Shown in pieces: positions 15,314 through 24,026 of a stretch of DNA of 64,000 nucleotides (the stretch's first letter is position 1; each line of letters starts with the position of its first letter). The notes below the pieces were generated by a model. It did not search any database. It was not told where the DNA came from and saw nothing but the letters and a program-made list of their open reading frames with translations. The translations under genes and the position numbers were made by a program. Source of the stretch: Croceibacterium_B sp963811255 (GTDB taxonomy: Bacteria > Pseudomonadota > Alphaproteobacteria > Sphingomonadales > Sphingomonadaceae); contig CAWEQI010000003.1 in assembly GCA_963811255.1 (NCBI GenBank), forward strand, positions 310,001 through 374,000, written 5' to 3'.

Positions 15314-16096
15314 TCAAATGCCTCGAAGCACCACGTAAACGCCGACGGCGATGACCATTGCGGCAAAGCCGACCTCGAGCGTTCGGCGGCGGGCGGCGAG
15401 GGCCTTGCCGGCGGCGATGCCGCCGATCGAGCCGACGACGCCGCCGGCGACAAGCAGCGCAACCAGCCACCAGTCGACCTGGCCCGAGATCGCATAGGAG
15501 GCGGCGGTGGTCGCGCCGAGCGTGGTCACCACCACCAGCGAGGTGCCGATCGCGTTGCGCATCGGCATGCCGGCGGCGAGGATCAGCGCCGGGACGATCA
15601 GGAAGCCGCCGCCGATACCGAAGAACCCGGCGGCGAGGCCGACAACCAGCCCCGCCGGCACCAGCCGCGGCAGCAGGCGGCCGGCGCTGCCGCGATCGAG
15701 ATGGACATCGGCATCGCCGGCCGACTTGCGCGGGCGCAGCATGGTCAGGCCGATCACCACCATCATGCCGCCGAACAGCGCCAGCAGCCGCGCGCCATCG
15801 GTCGCCTTGCCGAGCTCGGCGCCAAGCGCCGCGCCTAGGGCGCCTGCGACGGCGAAAACCAGCGCGCAGCGCCACTTGACAGTGCGGGCGCGGTGGTGGC
15901 CGACGAGCCCGGTGAGCGCGTTGAGCGCGACGGCCACCGCCGAGGTGCCGATCGCCACGTGCGGCGACTTGACCCCGACGACGTAGACCAGCAGCGGCAC
16001 CGCGAGGATCGAGCCGCCGCCGCCGACCAGGCCGAGGATGAAACCGATGACCGCGCCGGAACCGAGCGCGGGGACCAGGGTGGCGGGGTCGATCAT
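15314..16096 (-). CDS. TauE/SafE family sulfite or sulfur-anion exporter
   Basis: A 260-aa permease with about eight hydrophobic segments and the duplicated family signature: GFILGLVGGGGSILAVPLLVYVVG near the N-terminus and GLAAGFFGIGGGFLIVPALI in the second half. It is the last gene of the leftward bigR-like/rhodanese operon, 11 bases after the rhodanese gene. In bigR operons such permeases are thought to export sulfite formed by persulfide oxidation; that role is transferred by context. Confidence 0.9.
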   Translation of the reverse strand: MIDPATLVPALGSGAVIGFILGLVGGGGSILAVPLLVYVVGVKSPHVAIGTSAVAVALNALTGLVGHHRARTVKWRCALVFAVAGALGAALGAELGKATDGARLLALFGGMMVVIGLTMLRPRKSAGDADVHLDRGSAGRLLPRLVPAGLVVGLAAGFFGIGGGFLIVPALILAAGMPMRNAIGTSLVVVTTLGATTAASYAISGQVDWWLVALLVAGGVVGSIGGIAAGKALAARRRTLEVGFAAMVIAVGVYVVLRGI

Positions 16097-16107
16097 CGTC
16101 GGTCAGA

Positions 16108-16617
16108 TCACGCCGCGGCGCGCCGGTTCCACGGCATCGCCGCGAGCACCCTGGTCATGCCGCAGAGGCCGCTCACCCCGGCAACCACCAGGCCCGCGCC
16201 GACCAAGGCGCTGAGGCCGAACAGCACCGGTGAGACCAGGAAGCCGAGCAGCACGCCGAGCAGCACAAGAGTGCCGGCGCCGATCTGCACTTGACGAATG
16301 ATCTCGATCGGCTGCCTCTTGTCGAGGTTGCAGTCGAGCCCCGCCTTCTGCCAGGCGTCGAAGCCGCCTTCGAGCAGGAACACCGGCGCGTCGGCAGCCG
16401 CCTCGAGCGCATCGGCGTGGGCCGCGGTGCGCATGCCGGACTTGCAGTGGAAGATCACCTCCGGCACGCCGTCGATGCGCCCAATCTGCGTGAGGGGGAG
16501 GTTCTTCGCGCAGGGAATGTGCGCGCGGGCGTATTCATCCGGGGTGCGGATATCGATCAGCACCGCGCCGGCTTCGATCCGACGTTGGGCTTCTTCGGGG
16601 GTGATGGTCCGGGGCAT
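16108..16617 (-). CDS. Rhodanese-DUF2892 membrane sulfurtransferase (YgaP-like)
   Basis: A 169-aa fusion. Residues 1-105 are a rhodanese domain with the active-site loop 'HCKSGMRT' carrying the catalytic Cys; residues about 110-160 are two membrane helices of DUF2892 type (GAGTLVLLGVLLGFLVSPVLFGL, LVGAGLVVAGVSGLCGMTRVLAAMPWN). E. coli YgaP has the same architecture. It likely handles sulfane sulfur at the membrane. It lies 12 bases after the bigR-like gene in the same operon. Confidence 0.93.
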   Translation of the reverse strand: MPRTITPEEAQRRIEAGAVLIDIRTPDEYARAHIPCAKNLPLTQIGRIDGVPEVIFHCKSGMRTAAHADALEAAADAPVFLLEGGFDAWQKAGLDCNLDKRQPIEIIRQVQIGAGTLVLLGVLLGFLVSPVLFGLSALVGAGLVVAGVSGLCGMTRVLAAMPWNRRAAA

Positions 16618-16629
16618 GGGTTCAGATCC

Positions 16630-16941
16630 TTAAGAGCAATAGACACGGTAAAGGGTGGCGAGCAGCGCTTCGCAGCGCGGGTCGGCCAGGAAATAGAACA
16701 GCGACTGCCCGTCGCGGCGAAAGGCGACGAGCCCTTCCTCGCGCAGGCGGGCGAGGTGCTGCGAGAGGGCCGATTGCGACAGCCCGACGGCACCGGCCAA
16801 TTCGCTGACCGACATCTCGCCGTGCTCGACCAGCTTGCACAGCACCATCAGCCGCGGGCGGCTGGCGAGCGCCTTGAGCGCGGTCGCGACTTCGCCGACG
16901 CGGGCTTCGAACTGCACGAGATCGGCGGCGAGGGTGGTCAT
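16630..16941 (-). CDS. bigR: ArsR/SmtB repressor of BigR/SqrR type (persulfide sensor)
   Basis: A 103-aa winged-helix repressor with recognition helix VGLSQSALSQHLARLREEGL. Cys35 (VLCKL, helix 2) and Cys102 (YRVYCS, C-terminal helix) sit where the two redox cysteines of BigR and SqrR form a tetrasulfide bridge; a third Cys at 90 is extra. Metal-binding motifs of SmtB are absent. It is divergent from blh across a palindrome and heads the rhodanese-permease operon. The BigR assignment is by cysteine pattern and context. Confidence 0.85.
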   Translation of the reverse strand: MTTLAADLVQFEARVGEVATALKALASRPRLMVLCKLVEHGEMSVSELAGAVGLSQSALSQHLARLREEGLVAFRRDGQSLFYFLADPRCEALLATLYRVYCS

Positions 16942-16954
16942 GGGCCAAATCCGT

Positions 16955-16976
16955 AATATTAGCAGTTGCTAAATTA
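16955..16976. promoter_or_regulatory. BigR operator in the bigR-blh divergent promoter
   Basis: TTAGCA (16959-16964) and TGCTAA (16967-16972) form a perfect inverted repeat with a 2-base centre, flanked by further A/T. The right arm overlaps a candidate -35 (TTGCTA, 16966-16971) paired with TACATT (16988-16993) for blh, and the left side holds TAATAT reading leftward for bigR. AT-rich dyads are known BigR boxes, so both operons would be relieved together by sulfide stress. Confidence 0.65.
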
Positions 16977-17019
16977 GGAAGTGCTCATACATTGTCAACA
17001 CGCGACAGGAGATTTTGCG

Positions 17020-17904
17020 ATGACCACTGAGAAACCGTGCATCCAGGCGTTCTTCGACGAGCCCACTTTTACCGTCAGCTACCTCGTTGGCGATCCGGAA
17101 ACGTCCCAGGCCGTGGTGATCGACCCGGTACTCGATTTCGACCCGAACTCGGGCAAGGCCGACGCCCATTCGGCCGATGCGATCCTCGCTGCCGCGAAGG
17201 AGCGCGGGTGGACCATCGCCATGGTGCTGGAGACCCACGCCCACGCCGACCACATGACCGCCGCGCCATACATCAAGGCGAGGACCGGCGCGAAAGTCGG
17301 CATCGGCGAGCACATCGGCGACGTGCAGCAGGTGTTCCGACCGGTGTTCGGGATCGAGGATTTGAAGGCCGATGCCGGAGATTTCGACCTGTTGCTGGCC
17401 GACGGCGAGACGCTGCGGGTCGGCAACATGCCGATCGAGGTGCTGCATACTCCCGGCCACACTCCGGCCGACGTCAGCTACAAGATCGGCGACGCAGTGT
17501 TTGTCGGCGATACGCTGTTCATGCCCGACTATGGCACCGCGCGGGCAGACTTTCCCGGCGGTGACGCGCACCAGCTTTATCGTTCGATCCGGCGGCTGCT
17601 GTCATTGCCGCGCGAGACGCGCCTGTTCATGTGCCACGACTACAAGGCGCCGGGGCGCGATAATTATGCCTGGGAAACGACGGTGGGCGAGGAACGCGAC
17701 ACCTCCGTGCACATCCACGACGGGGTGAGCGAGGAGGAATTCGTCGCCATGCGTCAGGCGCGCGATGCCACCCTCGACGCTCCGCGGCTGCTGCTGCCGT
17801 CGATCCAGGTCAACGTGCGCGCCGGGCGCTTCCCGCCGGCGGACCCGAACGGCGTGCGCTATCTCAAGCTCCCGCTGAAGCTCGATCCGGCGCTGGAGAC
17901 GTAG
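17020..17904 (+). CDS. blh: Persulfide dioxygenase-type MBL-fold protein (Blh-like)
   Basis: A 294-aa metallo-beta-lactamase-fold enzyme. The metal motif is THAHADH (H73, H75, D77, H78), followed by HTPGHTPADVSY and 'FVGDTLFMPDYGTARADFPGG', the ETHE1/Blh pattern, and LFMCHDYKAPGRD near the end. ETHE1-type enzymes oxidise glutathione persulfide to sulfite. ATG 17020 follows ACAGGAGA. It is divergent from the bigR-like gene; its last 41 bases overlap the convergent protease gene. Confidence 0.93.
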   Translation: MTTEKPCIQAFFDEPTFTVSYLVGDPETSQAVVIDPVLDFDPNSGKADAHSADAILAAAKERGWTIAMVLETHAHADHMTAAPYIKARTGAKVGIGEHIGDVQQVFRPVFGIEDLKADAGDFDLLLADGETLRVGNMPIEVLHTPGHTPADVSYKIGDAVFVGDTLFMPDYGTARADFPGGDAHQLYRSIRRLLSLPRETRLFMCHDYKAPGRDNYAWETTVGEERDTSVHIHDGVSEEEFVAMRQARDATLDAPRLLLPSIQVNVRAGRFPPADPNGVRYLKLPLKLDPALET

Positions 17905-20764
17905 CAGTACTGCTTAACTCCTTCGGCAGCACATCGATCTCGAGCCGCTTGTCCGGCTGCAGGTACTTGGCGGCGATCGCCTGGAGTTGGGCCGGTGTGA
18001 TCGCCTCGGCCAAGGCCTTGCCTTGGGTGAAGCGGACGATCCGGTCGGGCTCGCGCTGGGCGTCGGCGGCCAGGTTCATCCACCCGGCGTTGGTCTTGAG
18101 CGCGTTGTCGTAAGCTTCGAGCAGTGGCTGGCGAGCGCGCAGCAGGGTGTCGGCGTCGATCGGCCGGCTGGCGAGCTTGGCGATGGTCTCGAGCATCGCC
18201 TTGCGCACCGAATCAACGTCGGACGTAGCCACCGCGGCGGCGATGGCGAACGTGCCGTAACCGTGCCAAGTGCGCGATTCCGTGGCGCTGACGCTGGGTG
18301 AATAGGTCTGCCCCAGCTCTTCGCGCAGGGTGTCGGTCAGCTCGACGTCGGCCACTCGCTGGAGCAGCTCGAGCTTCATGACATCGTCGAAGTTGGTGTC
18401 GTCCTCGGTCGGCCAGCTCATCCGCACAATCGCCTGGTCGGCCGGGCCGGTGTGGCGGATGACGTGGATCGAGCGGTCGTCGGTGAACGGGCGAGTGCGG
18501 TTGGCGGCGTAGGCGCGGAACGCCGTTTCGCGCGGCGGCAATGCGCCGAGGGTCTTCGCCACCAGCGGAATCGCCTTGTCGGGATCGAAGTCGCCGACCA
18601 GCGCCAGCTCGAGCGCGCCATGAGCGAGCCGATCGCCGATGGCGCTCTTGAGCTTCTGGAAGTTGAGCGCGAGGTAAGCAGCCTTCGGCTGCAGCGTGAA
18701 GCGCGGATCGGCGTCGGACTCGATCCGCCCGAGATTGTTGGCCAGCGCCGAGCCGGGTGTCGCGTCGAGCCGGGCGAAGAAGTTCTCGATGTTGCGGCGA
18801 TACTGGGCCTCGCCTTGCGGCTGGTAGCCCGGATCGCTGATCGCCGCCGCCATCAGGTCGAGCTGCAGCTCGAGGTCGGCCGGTGTGGTCATCGCCCCCA
18901 TGCCGAACGTCCGCTCGCCGTCGCCGAAGGCAAAGCTGACGTCGTGGCCGGCGAGGATCGATTGCAGCTCGTCGTAGGAATGCTTGCCGAGCCCGCCGAT
19001 GGGGAGCGAACTCGCCATCGCGGTGGCCAGCGGGTGCTGCTTGGTGTCGAGCATCTGGCCGCCGTCGATGTTGAGCGAGACCGCGACGCGGTCTTTCTGT
19101 AGGTCGGTCGGCTTGAGATCGAGCTTGAGGCCGTTGGCGAACACGATCTCGCGGATGCCGAGCGGTCCGGTAGTATCGGAGGCGACGGTTCCGGGCGGGC
19201 CGAAGTCGGTGTAGCCGAAGGCGCCCAGTTTGGCCTCGCTCGCCTTGGTCAGCTTGGCGGCCATGCCGGCATTCCATGCGGCGCGGATTGCGGCGGCGCC
19301 GCCCTTCGGCCGTGTGCGGCCCTCGAAGCGAATCAGCGGGTCGTCGAGCGGGACCAGCTCGCGCTTGAGCGCTGCGAGGACTTTCGCCGGGGTGATTGTG
19401 GGGGCGTAGGCATTGAACCGCTCGAGCCCGCTCTCCGGTGTCGTCGGCACCTTGTCGTTCTGCAGCAGCCCCAGCGCCATGCCGACGAACACGCCGTTCG
19501 GGCGGGTAGCGGCGCCTTGCGCCTGGTTCTCGACCGCGGTGCGAATGTTGGCGACCTGCTCGGCGACCTCCGCGGGGGCGAAGCCGAACGTCAGCGCGCG
19601 GCGATACTCGCGCTCGGCGGCGGCGAGCCCGCGCTGCCATTCGCCCTCGGCGGCATCGACCACGAGCTGGGTCGTGCGTCCGGTCTTGTAGATATCGGTG
19701 GTGCCGATTCCGGCGTCGCGGAACGGCGGATCGGACTCGCGCGAGAGGCGCTGCAGCCGCCGATTGATGATGCCGTAGCCGATCCGCCGCAGGATATCCT
19801 CCTGCCGCTGGGCGACGGTGTCGCGCTCGTGGAGCCAAGGGGCCGTGCGCTCGACCGTCACCCGCTCGGCCAGCGCCGGGTCGATGTAAACCTCGGTCTT
19901 GCCCTTGCGGTCGAAGCCGAGCGGGCCGATGTTCGGCTGCGGCGCGGGCGGCGGGCCCTGCCAGCTGGCGAAATGCGCCTTGATCGCCGCCTCGACCGCG
20001 TCGGGATCGAAGTCGCCGACGACGATCAGCGCGGCGTTCCCCGGCCGGTAGAGCCGCTGCCACAACGCCTTCACTTTCGCAGGATCGGCGTTCTCGACCG
20101 ATTCCGCGGTGCCGATCGGCATGCGGTGAGTCAGCAGCGCGTCGGGGTACTCGAACTTGAGCGCATCGACCGTGTCGCGATAACCGAAAGTGTCGCGCAC
20201 GCGCTTTTCCGACAGCACCACGCCCTTTTCGCGCTGCACCGCGCTGGGGTTGAAGGTCAGCTCGCTGGCGGTCTCGCGCATCAGCATCAGCGCGGTGTCG
20301 AGCAACTTGGGATCGTTGCGCGGCAGGTTGAGCTTGTAGATCGTCGCGTCGAAGCCGGTCTGCGCGTTGGTGTCGGCGCCGAACGCCAGGCCATCGCGCT
20401 CGAGCAGCTTGACCATCTCGCCTTCGGGTATGTGGGTCGAGCCGTTGAATGCCATGTGTTCGATGAAGTGCGCCCAGCCGAGTTCGTCGTTGTGCTCGGA
20501 GGTCGAGCCGGCATGGATCCACAGCTGGACCATGCCCTGGCCCGGCGGCGTGGCGTTGTGCCGGATGATGTAGCGCATGCCGTTCGGCAGCACGCCGAAG
20601 CGGAACGCGGGATCGACCGGCAGGTCGCTTTTCTGAAACGCCCATTCGGCTTTTGCCGGGGCTTTTGCGGCCACCGCGGGCTTCGCCGTCGCCGCCGTCG
20701 GGAGGGCGGAGAGCGGAACGGCAAAGGCGAGGAGAAGGGCGGGAACCAGTCGCTTGAGATTCAT
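17864..20764 (-). CDS. M16 family zinc metalloprotease, two-repeat, exported
   Basis: A 966-aa pitrilysin-like protein. A signal peptide (MNLKRLVPALLLAFAVPLSALPTAATA) precedes the first M16 domain with the inverted zinc motif HFIEH (H99, E102, H103); M16_C domains follow, and the second half (from about residue 520) is a non-catalytic M16 copy. Such proteins degrade periplasmic peptides. The ATG at 20762-20764 is chosen: upstream in-frame codons run into a palindromic repeat. The C-terminal 14 codons overlap the convergent blh gene. Confidence 0.94.
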   Translation of the reverse strand: MNLKRLVPALLLAFAVPLSALPTAATAKPAVAAKAPAKAEWAFQKSDLPVDPAFRFGVLPNGMRYIIRHNATPPGQGMVQLWIHAGSTSEHNDELGWAHFIEHMAFNGSTHIPEGEMVKLLERDGLAFGADTNAQTGFDATIYKLNLPRNDPKLLDTALMLMRETASELTFNPSAVQREKGVVLSEKRVRDTFGYRDTVDALKFEYPDALLTHRMPIGTAESVENADPAKVKALWQRLYRPGNAALIVVGDFDPDAVEAAIKAHFASWQGPPPAPQPNIGPLGFDRKGKTEVYIDPALAERVTVERTAPWLHERDTVAQRQEDILRRIGYGIINRRLQRLSRESDPPFRDAGIGTTDIYKTGRTTQLVVDAAEGEWQRGLAAAEREYRRALTFGFAPAEVAEQVANIRTAVENQAQGAATRPNGVFVGMALGLLQNDKVPTTPESGLERFNAYAPTITPAKVLAALKRELVPLDDPLIRFEGRTRPKGGAAAIRAAWNAGMAAKLTKASEAKLGAFGYTDFGPPGTVASDTTGPLGIREIVFANGLKLDLKPTDLQKDRVAVSLNIDGGQMLDTKQHPLATAMASSLPIGGLGKHSYDELQSILAGHDVSFAFGDGERTFGMGAMTTPADLELQLDLMAAAISDPGYQPQGEAQYRRNIENFFARLDATPGSALANNLGRIESDADPRFTLQPKAAYLALNFQKLKSAIGDRLAHGALELALVGDFDPDKAIPLVAKTLGALPPRETAFRAYAANRTRPFTDDRSIHVIRHTGPADQAIVRMSWPTEDDTNFDDVMKLELLQRVADVELTDTLREELGQTYSPSVSATESRTWHGYGTFAIAAAVATSDVDSVRKAMLETIAKLASRPIDADTLLRARQPLLEAYDNALKTNAGWMNLAADAQREPDRIVRFTQGKALAEAITPAQLQAIAAKYLQPDKRLEIDVLPKELSSTATSPAPDRASAGA

Positions 20765-20819
20765 CGCCCGCGTGTCTGGCGCAGGAATGCTGAACGGGCA
20801 ATGGATTAGAAGGGAGGGG

Positions 20820-20911
20820 CCCTCATCCAACTGCCACTAGGCAGCAAGCTGCCAAGTCTTCGTATCCTTCTCCCGTCAACGGGAGAAGGTTTGGCGATGC
20901 TTGGATGAGGG
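20820..20911. repeat. REP-like palindromic element with long outer arms
   Basis: Outer arms CCCTCATCCAA (20820-20830) and TTGGATGAGGG (20901-20911) are perfect complements. Inside is an 11-bp hairpin, CCTTCTCCCGT (20866-20876) with ACGGGAGAAGG (20879-20889). The element lies between purC and the M16 protease, which run in the same direction. It resembles palindromic intergenic repeats common in alphaproteobacteria. Confidence 0.75.
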
Positions 20912-20919
20912 CATCTGGC

Positions 20920-21717
20920 TTACTTCTTCTTCGGTGAGCCGCGCAGCTTGGAGCGATGGGCGGACAGATCGAACACCTCGCCCGGAGTGCCGTCGTCCTG
21001 CAGCAGCCCGAGGCGGCGGGCGACTTCCTGGTAGGCCTCTTCCTCGCCGCCGAGGTCGCGGCGGAAGCGGTCCTTGTCGAGCTTCTCGTTGGTCTTCATG
21101 TCCCACAGCCGGCAGCCGTCGGGGCTGATCTCGTCGGCCAGGATCACCCGGCTGTAATCGCCGTCCCAGATGCGGCCGAATTCGAGCTTGAAGTCGATCA
21201 GGCGGATGTTCACCGCGGCGAACATCCCGCACATGAAGTCGTTGATGCGGATCGCCATCGCCGAGATGTCCTGCATCTCCTCGTTGCTGGCCCAGCCGAA
21301 GCAGGCGATCTCTTCCTCGGAAACGAACGGATCGCCCAGCGCATCGTCCTTGTAGCTGTATTCGAGCAGCGTGTGCGGCAGCGGCTCGCCTTCCTCGATG
21401 CCGAGGCGCTTGCTCAGCGAGCCGGCGGCGACATTGCGCACGATTACCTCGAGCGGGATGATCTCGACCTGGCGGATCAGCTGCTCGCGCATGTTGAGCC
21501 GGCGGATGAAGTGCGTCGGGATGCCGATGTGGGCCAGCCGCAAGAAAACGTGCTCGGAGATGCGGTTGTTGATCACCCCCTTGCCGTTGATCGTGCCCTT
21601 CTTCTGCGCGTTGAACGCGGTCGCGTCATCCTTGAAATACTGGATCAGCGTGCCCGGCTCGGGACCTTCATAGAGGATCTTGGCCTTGCCTTCGTAAATC
21701 TGGCGGCGGCGGGACAT
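20920..21717 (-). CDS. purC: Phosphoribosylaminoimidazole-succinocarboxamide synthase
   Basis: A 265-aa SAICAR synthetase of de novo purine synthesis. It has 'RRQIYEGKAKILYEGPEPGT', QYFKDDATAFNAQK, the catalytic-region IIPLEVIVRNVAAGSLSKRLG, and RLIDFKLEFGRIWDGDYSRVILADEISPD. The start at ATG 21715-21717 is supported by GAAGG eight bases upstream. It stands alone, far from purSQ, and is divergent from the small exported protein. Confidence 0.97.
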   Translation of the reverse strand: MSRRRQIYEGKAKILYEGPEPGTLIQYFKDDATAFNAQKKGTINGKGVINNRISEHVFLRLAHIGIPTHFIRRLNMREQLIRQVEIIPLEVIVRNVAAGSLSKRLGIEEGEPLPHTLLEYSYKDDALGDPFVSEEEIACFGWASNEEMQDISAMAIRINDFMCGMFAAVNIRLIDFKLEFGRIWDGDYSRVILADEISPDGCRLWDMKTNEKLDKDRFRRDLGGEEEAYQEVARRLGLLQDDGTPGEVFDLSAHRSKLRGSPKKK

Positions 21718-21879
21718 GGGCGTGACCTTCATCGGCTGGAAAAGCGAGCGCCCCGGAGGACGATGGGCCGGTGAGGGCGGCATCGTGCGGGCCGGGGCGT
21801 CGCGCGAGCATATACGCATGGCGCGCCGAAAAGCAATTGCGGGGGGACTGCGGGTGAGTAAACCTCTACCGAGAGGGAG

Positions 21880-22335
21880 ATGATGCGGACAAAAACTGCA
21901 ATTCTAATTTTCGCCGCGTGTCTGCCTGGCATGGTTGCCGGGAAGGCGCCCGCCGCGTGTATGGCGGGATTGCAAACGGCCTTGATCGAGGGGCATTTTA
22001 CGGGCCCAATAGTCTGCAACAAGAACGATGCCACGTTCGACTTAGTGGGTCGCACGGCAGGGAAGAAGTATTCCATCTACGACTATCGCTACAGGTATGA
22101 TCCCTCCGGCGGATCGCATGTCATGCATGGAGGACAAAAGCTTATCATCTTTCGAGGCGAGCGCTACGTGGGCCAGTATGCCTTGTCGCCACCACCTTAC
22201 GTCACGGCTCGAGTGCGCGGGTCGCAGCTTGTGCTTGAATTTCGTGACACTGGCCAAAGGCTTGAGCTAAACTTTTCAAAAAGCCCGCCAAAACGGATAA
22301 TTTCGAGGGACGGGTGGTTCGAGTTTTACCAATAG
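21880..22335 (+). CDS. Small exported protein of unknown function, atypical composition
   Basis: A 151-aa protein with a signal peptide (MMRTKTAILIFAACLPGMVAGKAPAA). The mature chain is basic and rich in Tyr, Arg and Gly (KKYSIYDYRYRYDPSGGSHVMHGGQKLIIFRGERY), probably a small beta barrel or sandwich. Two cysteines (ACMAG, VCNKN) may pair. GAGAGGGAG precedes ATG 21880; an ATG at 21883 is equally possible. Its codon use and GC are clearly lower than in purC or the next gene, suggesting transfer. No family recognised. Confidence 0.65.
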   Translation: MMRTKTAILIFAACLPGMVAGKAPAACMAGLQTALIEGHFTGPIVCNKNDATFDLVGRTAGKKYSIYDYRYRYDPSGGSHVMHGGQKLIIFRGERYVGQYALSPPPYVTARVRGSQLVLEFRDTGQRLELNFSKSPPKRIISRDGWFEFYQ

Positions 22336-22354
22336 CCCGAGGGGATTACCTGAA

Positions 22355-22849
22355 ATGAAGACCGACCGCCGCACCGTGCTTGCCGCCGGAACCGTGCTGA
22401 CGACCCTTGCCGCCGGCGGGGTTCGTGCGGCAGACACACCGCTCGAACCGGCAAAGGGACCATCGGGCATCATGGAAGTCATTCACATCTACGCCGACGA
22501 GCACGGCGTGTCGCACGTCGACCGGGTCAAGGTCCTGGGCTCGCCCAAGGAGTTGCCGGCGGAATCGGTCATCGCCAGCTCGATTGCGCAGGGCGTCGAG
22601 GACTGGCACCGGGCGCCGGCCAAGACGTTCACCATCAATGTCGTCGGCGACATCGAGGCCGAAGTGTCCGACGGCACCCGCGTGAAGATCGGCAAGGGCG
22701 ACTTGGTCTATCTCGAGGACCTTACCGGCAAGGGCCACGTCACCCGCCTGCTGACCCCGGTCGCCAACCTGTTCATCCGCATGAAGCCCGATTTCGATTT
22801 CTTGAAGTGGGCCAGTGAGCCGGCGACCAAAAAGAACGTGTGGGGGTGA
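22355..22849 (+). CDS. Tat-exported cupin-like protein
   Basis: A 164-aa protein. The N-terminus MKTDRRTVLAAGTVLTTLAAGGVRAAD fits a twin-arginine signal. The mature part ends in a small beta-rich unit (FTINVVGDIEAEVSDGTRVKIGKGDLVYLEDLTGKGHVTRLL) like a cupin barrel, with one or two histidines that could hold a metal. Function unknown. It starts 19 bases after the previous gene and precedes bioF by 49 bases; co-transcription with either is possible. Confidence 0.7.
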   Translation: MKTDRRTVLAAGTVLTTLAAGGVRAADTPLEPAKGPSGIMEVIHIYADEHGVSHVDRVKVLGSPKELPAESVIASSIAQGVEDWHRAPAKTFTINVVGDIEAEVSDGTRVKIGKGDLVYLEDLTGKGHVTRLLTPVANLFIRMKPDFDFLKWASEPATKKNVWG

Positions 22850-22898
22850 GCGGCAGCGGCATTTGTAGCTCCGGAGCTCTTGCGCCATAGGGCGCGCC

Positions 22899-24026
22899 AT
22901 GGCGGATTACTTCAATGAGCAGCGCGCTGACCTGACGGGTTTGGCGGACAAGGCCCGGCTGCGCCGGCTTGCGCGGCGCGCGGGGGTGGACTTCGCTTCG
23001 AACGACTACCTCGCGCTGGCCAACTCGCCCCGGCTGAAGCGGGCGGTCGAGGCGGCGCTCGGGCGTGGGCTGGCGGTCGGCTCGGGCGGATCGCGGCTGT
23101 TGCGCGGCAACGACCCCGAGCACGAGGCGCTCGAAGCCGAGGCGGCGACATTTTTCGGCAGCGAAGGCGCGCTGTTCTTCGCCAACGGCTACGGCGCCAA
23201 CTCGGCGCTGCTTTCCACGCTGCCGCAGCGGGGCGACCTGATCGTCCATGACGCGCTGATCCATGCCAGCGCGCACGAAGGGCTGCGGCTGACTCGTGCC
23301 GAGGCGACGGAAGCGGCCCATAACGACGTCGATGCCTTTGCCGACGCTATTGCGGCATGGCGCGCGCGCGGCGGAAAGGGGCGGGTTTGGATCGCCGCGG
23401 AGAGCCTCTACTCGATGGACGGCGACCTCGCGCCGCTCGACAATCTCCTCGCGTTGGCCGACCGGCACGAAGCAATCCTGATCCTCGACGAGGCCCACGC
23501 CACCGGCGTATTCGGCCCCCGAGGTCGCGGGCTCGCCGACGGGCTCGACGGGCGCGAGAACCTGATCGTCCTGCGCACCTGCGGCAAGGCGCTCGGCTGC
23601 GAGGGCGCGCTGGTGTGCGGCCCGCAAGTGGTGCGCCATCACCTGGTCAACCGCGGGCGCGGGTTCATCTTCTCGACCGCGCCGAGTCCTCTGATGGCCG
23701 CCGCCGTGCGCGAGGCGCTGCACATCCTCGCCGACGAGCCCGAGCGGCGCGCGGCGCTGTTCGCGCTGGTGCGCCATGCGGAGGCTGCGCTGGCGCCGCT
23801 CGGGGTCGCCGCCACCGGCTCGCAGATCCTGCCGCTGGTTATCGGCGATGATGTCCGGACGATGGAGGTCGCCGCCGCGGTGCAGGCCGCTGGGTTCGAC
23901 CTGCGCGGCATTCGTCCGCCCACCGTGCCGCAGGGAACTTCGCGGTTGCGGATTTCCGTCACGCTCAATGCCAGCGCCGACGATGTGACCGCACTAGCCG
24001 AATGCCTCGGGGGAGTACTCGGATGA
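22899..24026 (+). CDS. bioF: 8-amino-7-oxononanoate synthase
   Basis: A 375-aa PLP enzyme condensing pimeloyl-ACP (or -CoA) with alanine in biotin synthesis. Seen: 'VDFASNDYLALANSPR', 'GSGGSRLLRGNDPEHEALE', 'ESLYSMDGDLAPL', 'ILDEAHATGVFGPRGRG' and the PLP lysine in RTCGKALGCEGALVCG. It starts at ATG 22899 and overlaps bioD by ATGA, giving the tightly coupled order bioF-bioD-bioA. bioB and bioC are not in the window. No BirA/BioR operator was identified upstream. Confidence 0.96.
   Translation: MADYFNEQRADLTGLADKARLRRLARRAGVDFASNDYLALANSPRLKRAVEAALGRGLAVGSGGSRLLRGNDPEHEALEAEAATFFGSEGALFFANGYGANSALLSTLPQRGDLIVHDALIHASAHEGLRLTRAEATEAAHNDVDAFADAIAAWRARGGKGRVWIAAESLYSMDGDLAPLDNLLALADRHEAILILDEAHATGVFGPRGRGLADGLDGRENLIVLRTCGKALGCEGALVCGPQVVRHHLVNRGRGFIFSTAPSPLMAAAVREALHILADEPERRAALFALVRHAEAALAPLGVAATGSQILPLVIGDDVRTMEVAAAVQAAGFDLRGIRPPTVPQGTSRLRISVTLNASADDVTALAECLGGVLG

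Noticed and set aside
20765..20830. Extension of the M16 protease N-terminus upstream of its signal peptide
   Set aside because: The extra codons are encoded by a palindromic repeat and would hide the signal peptide.
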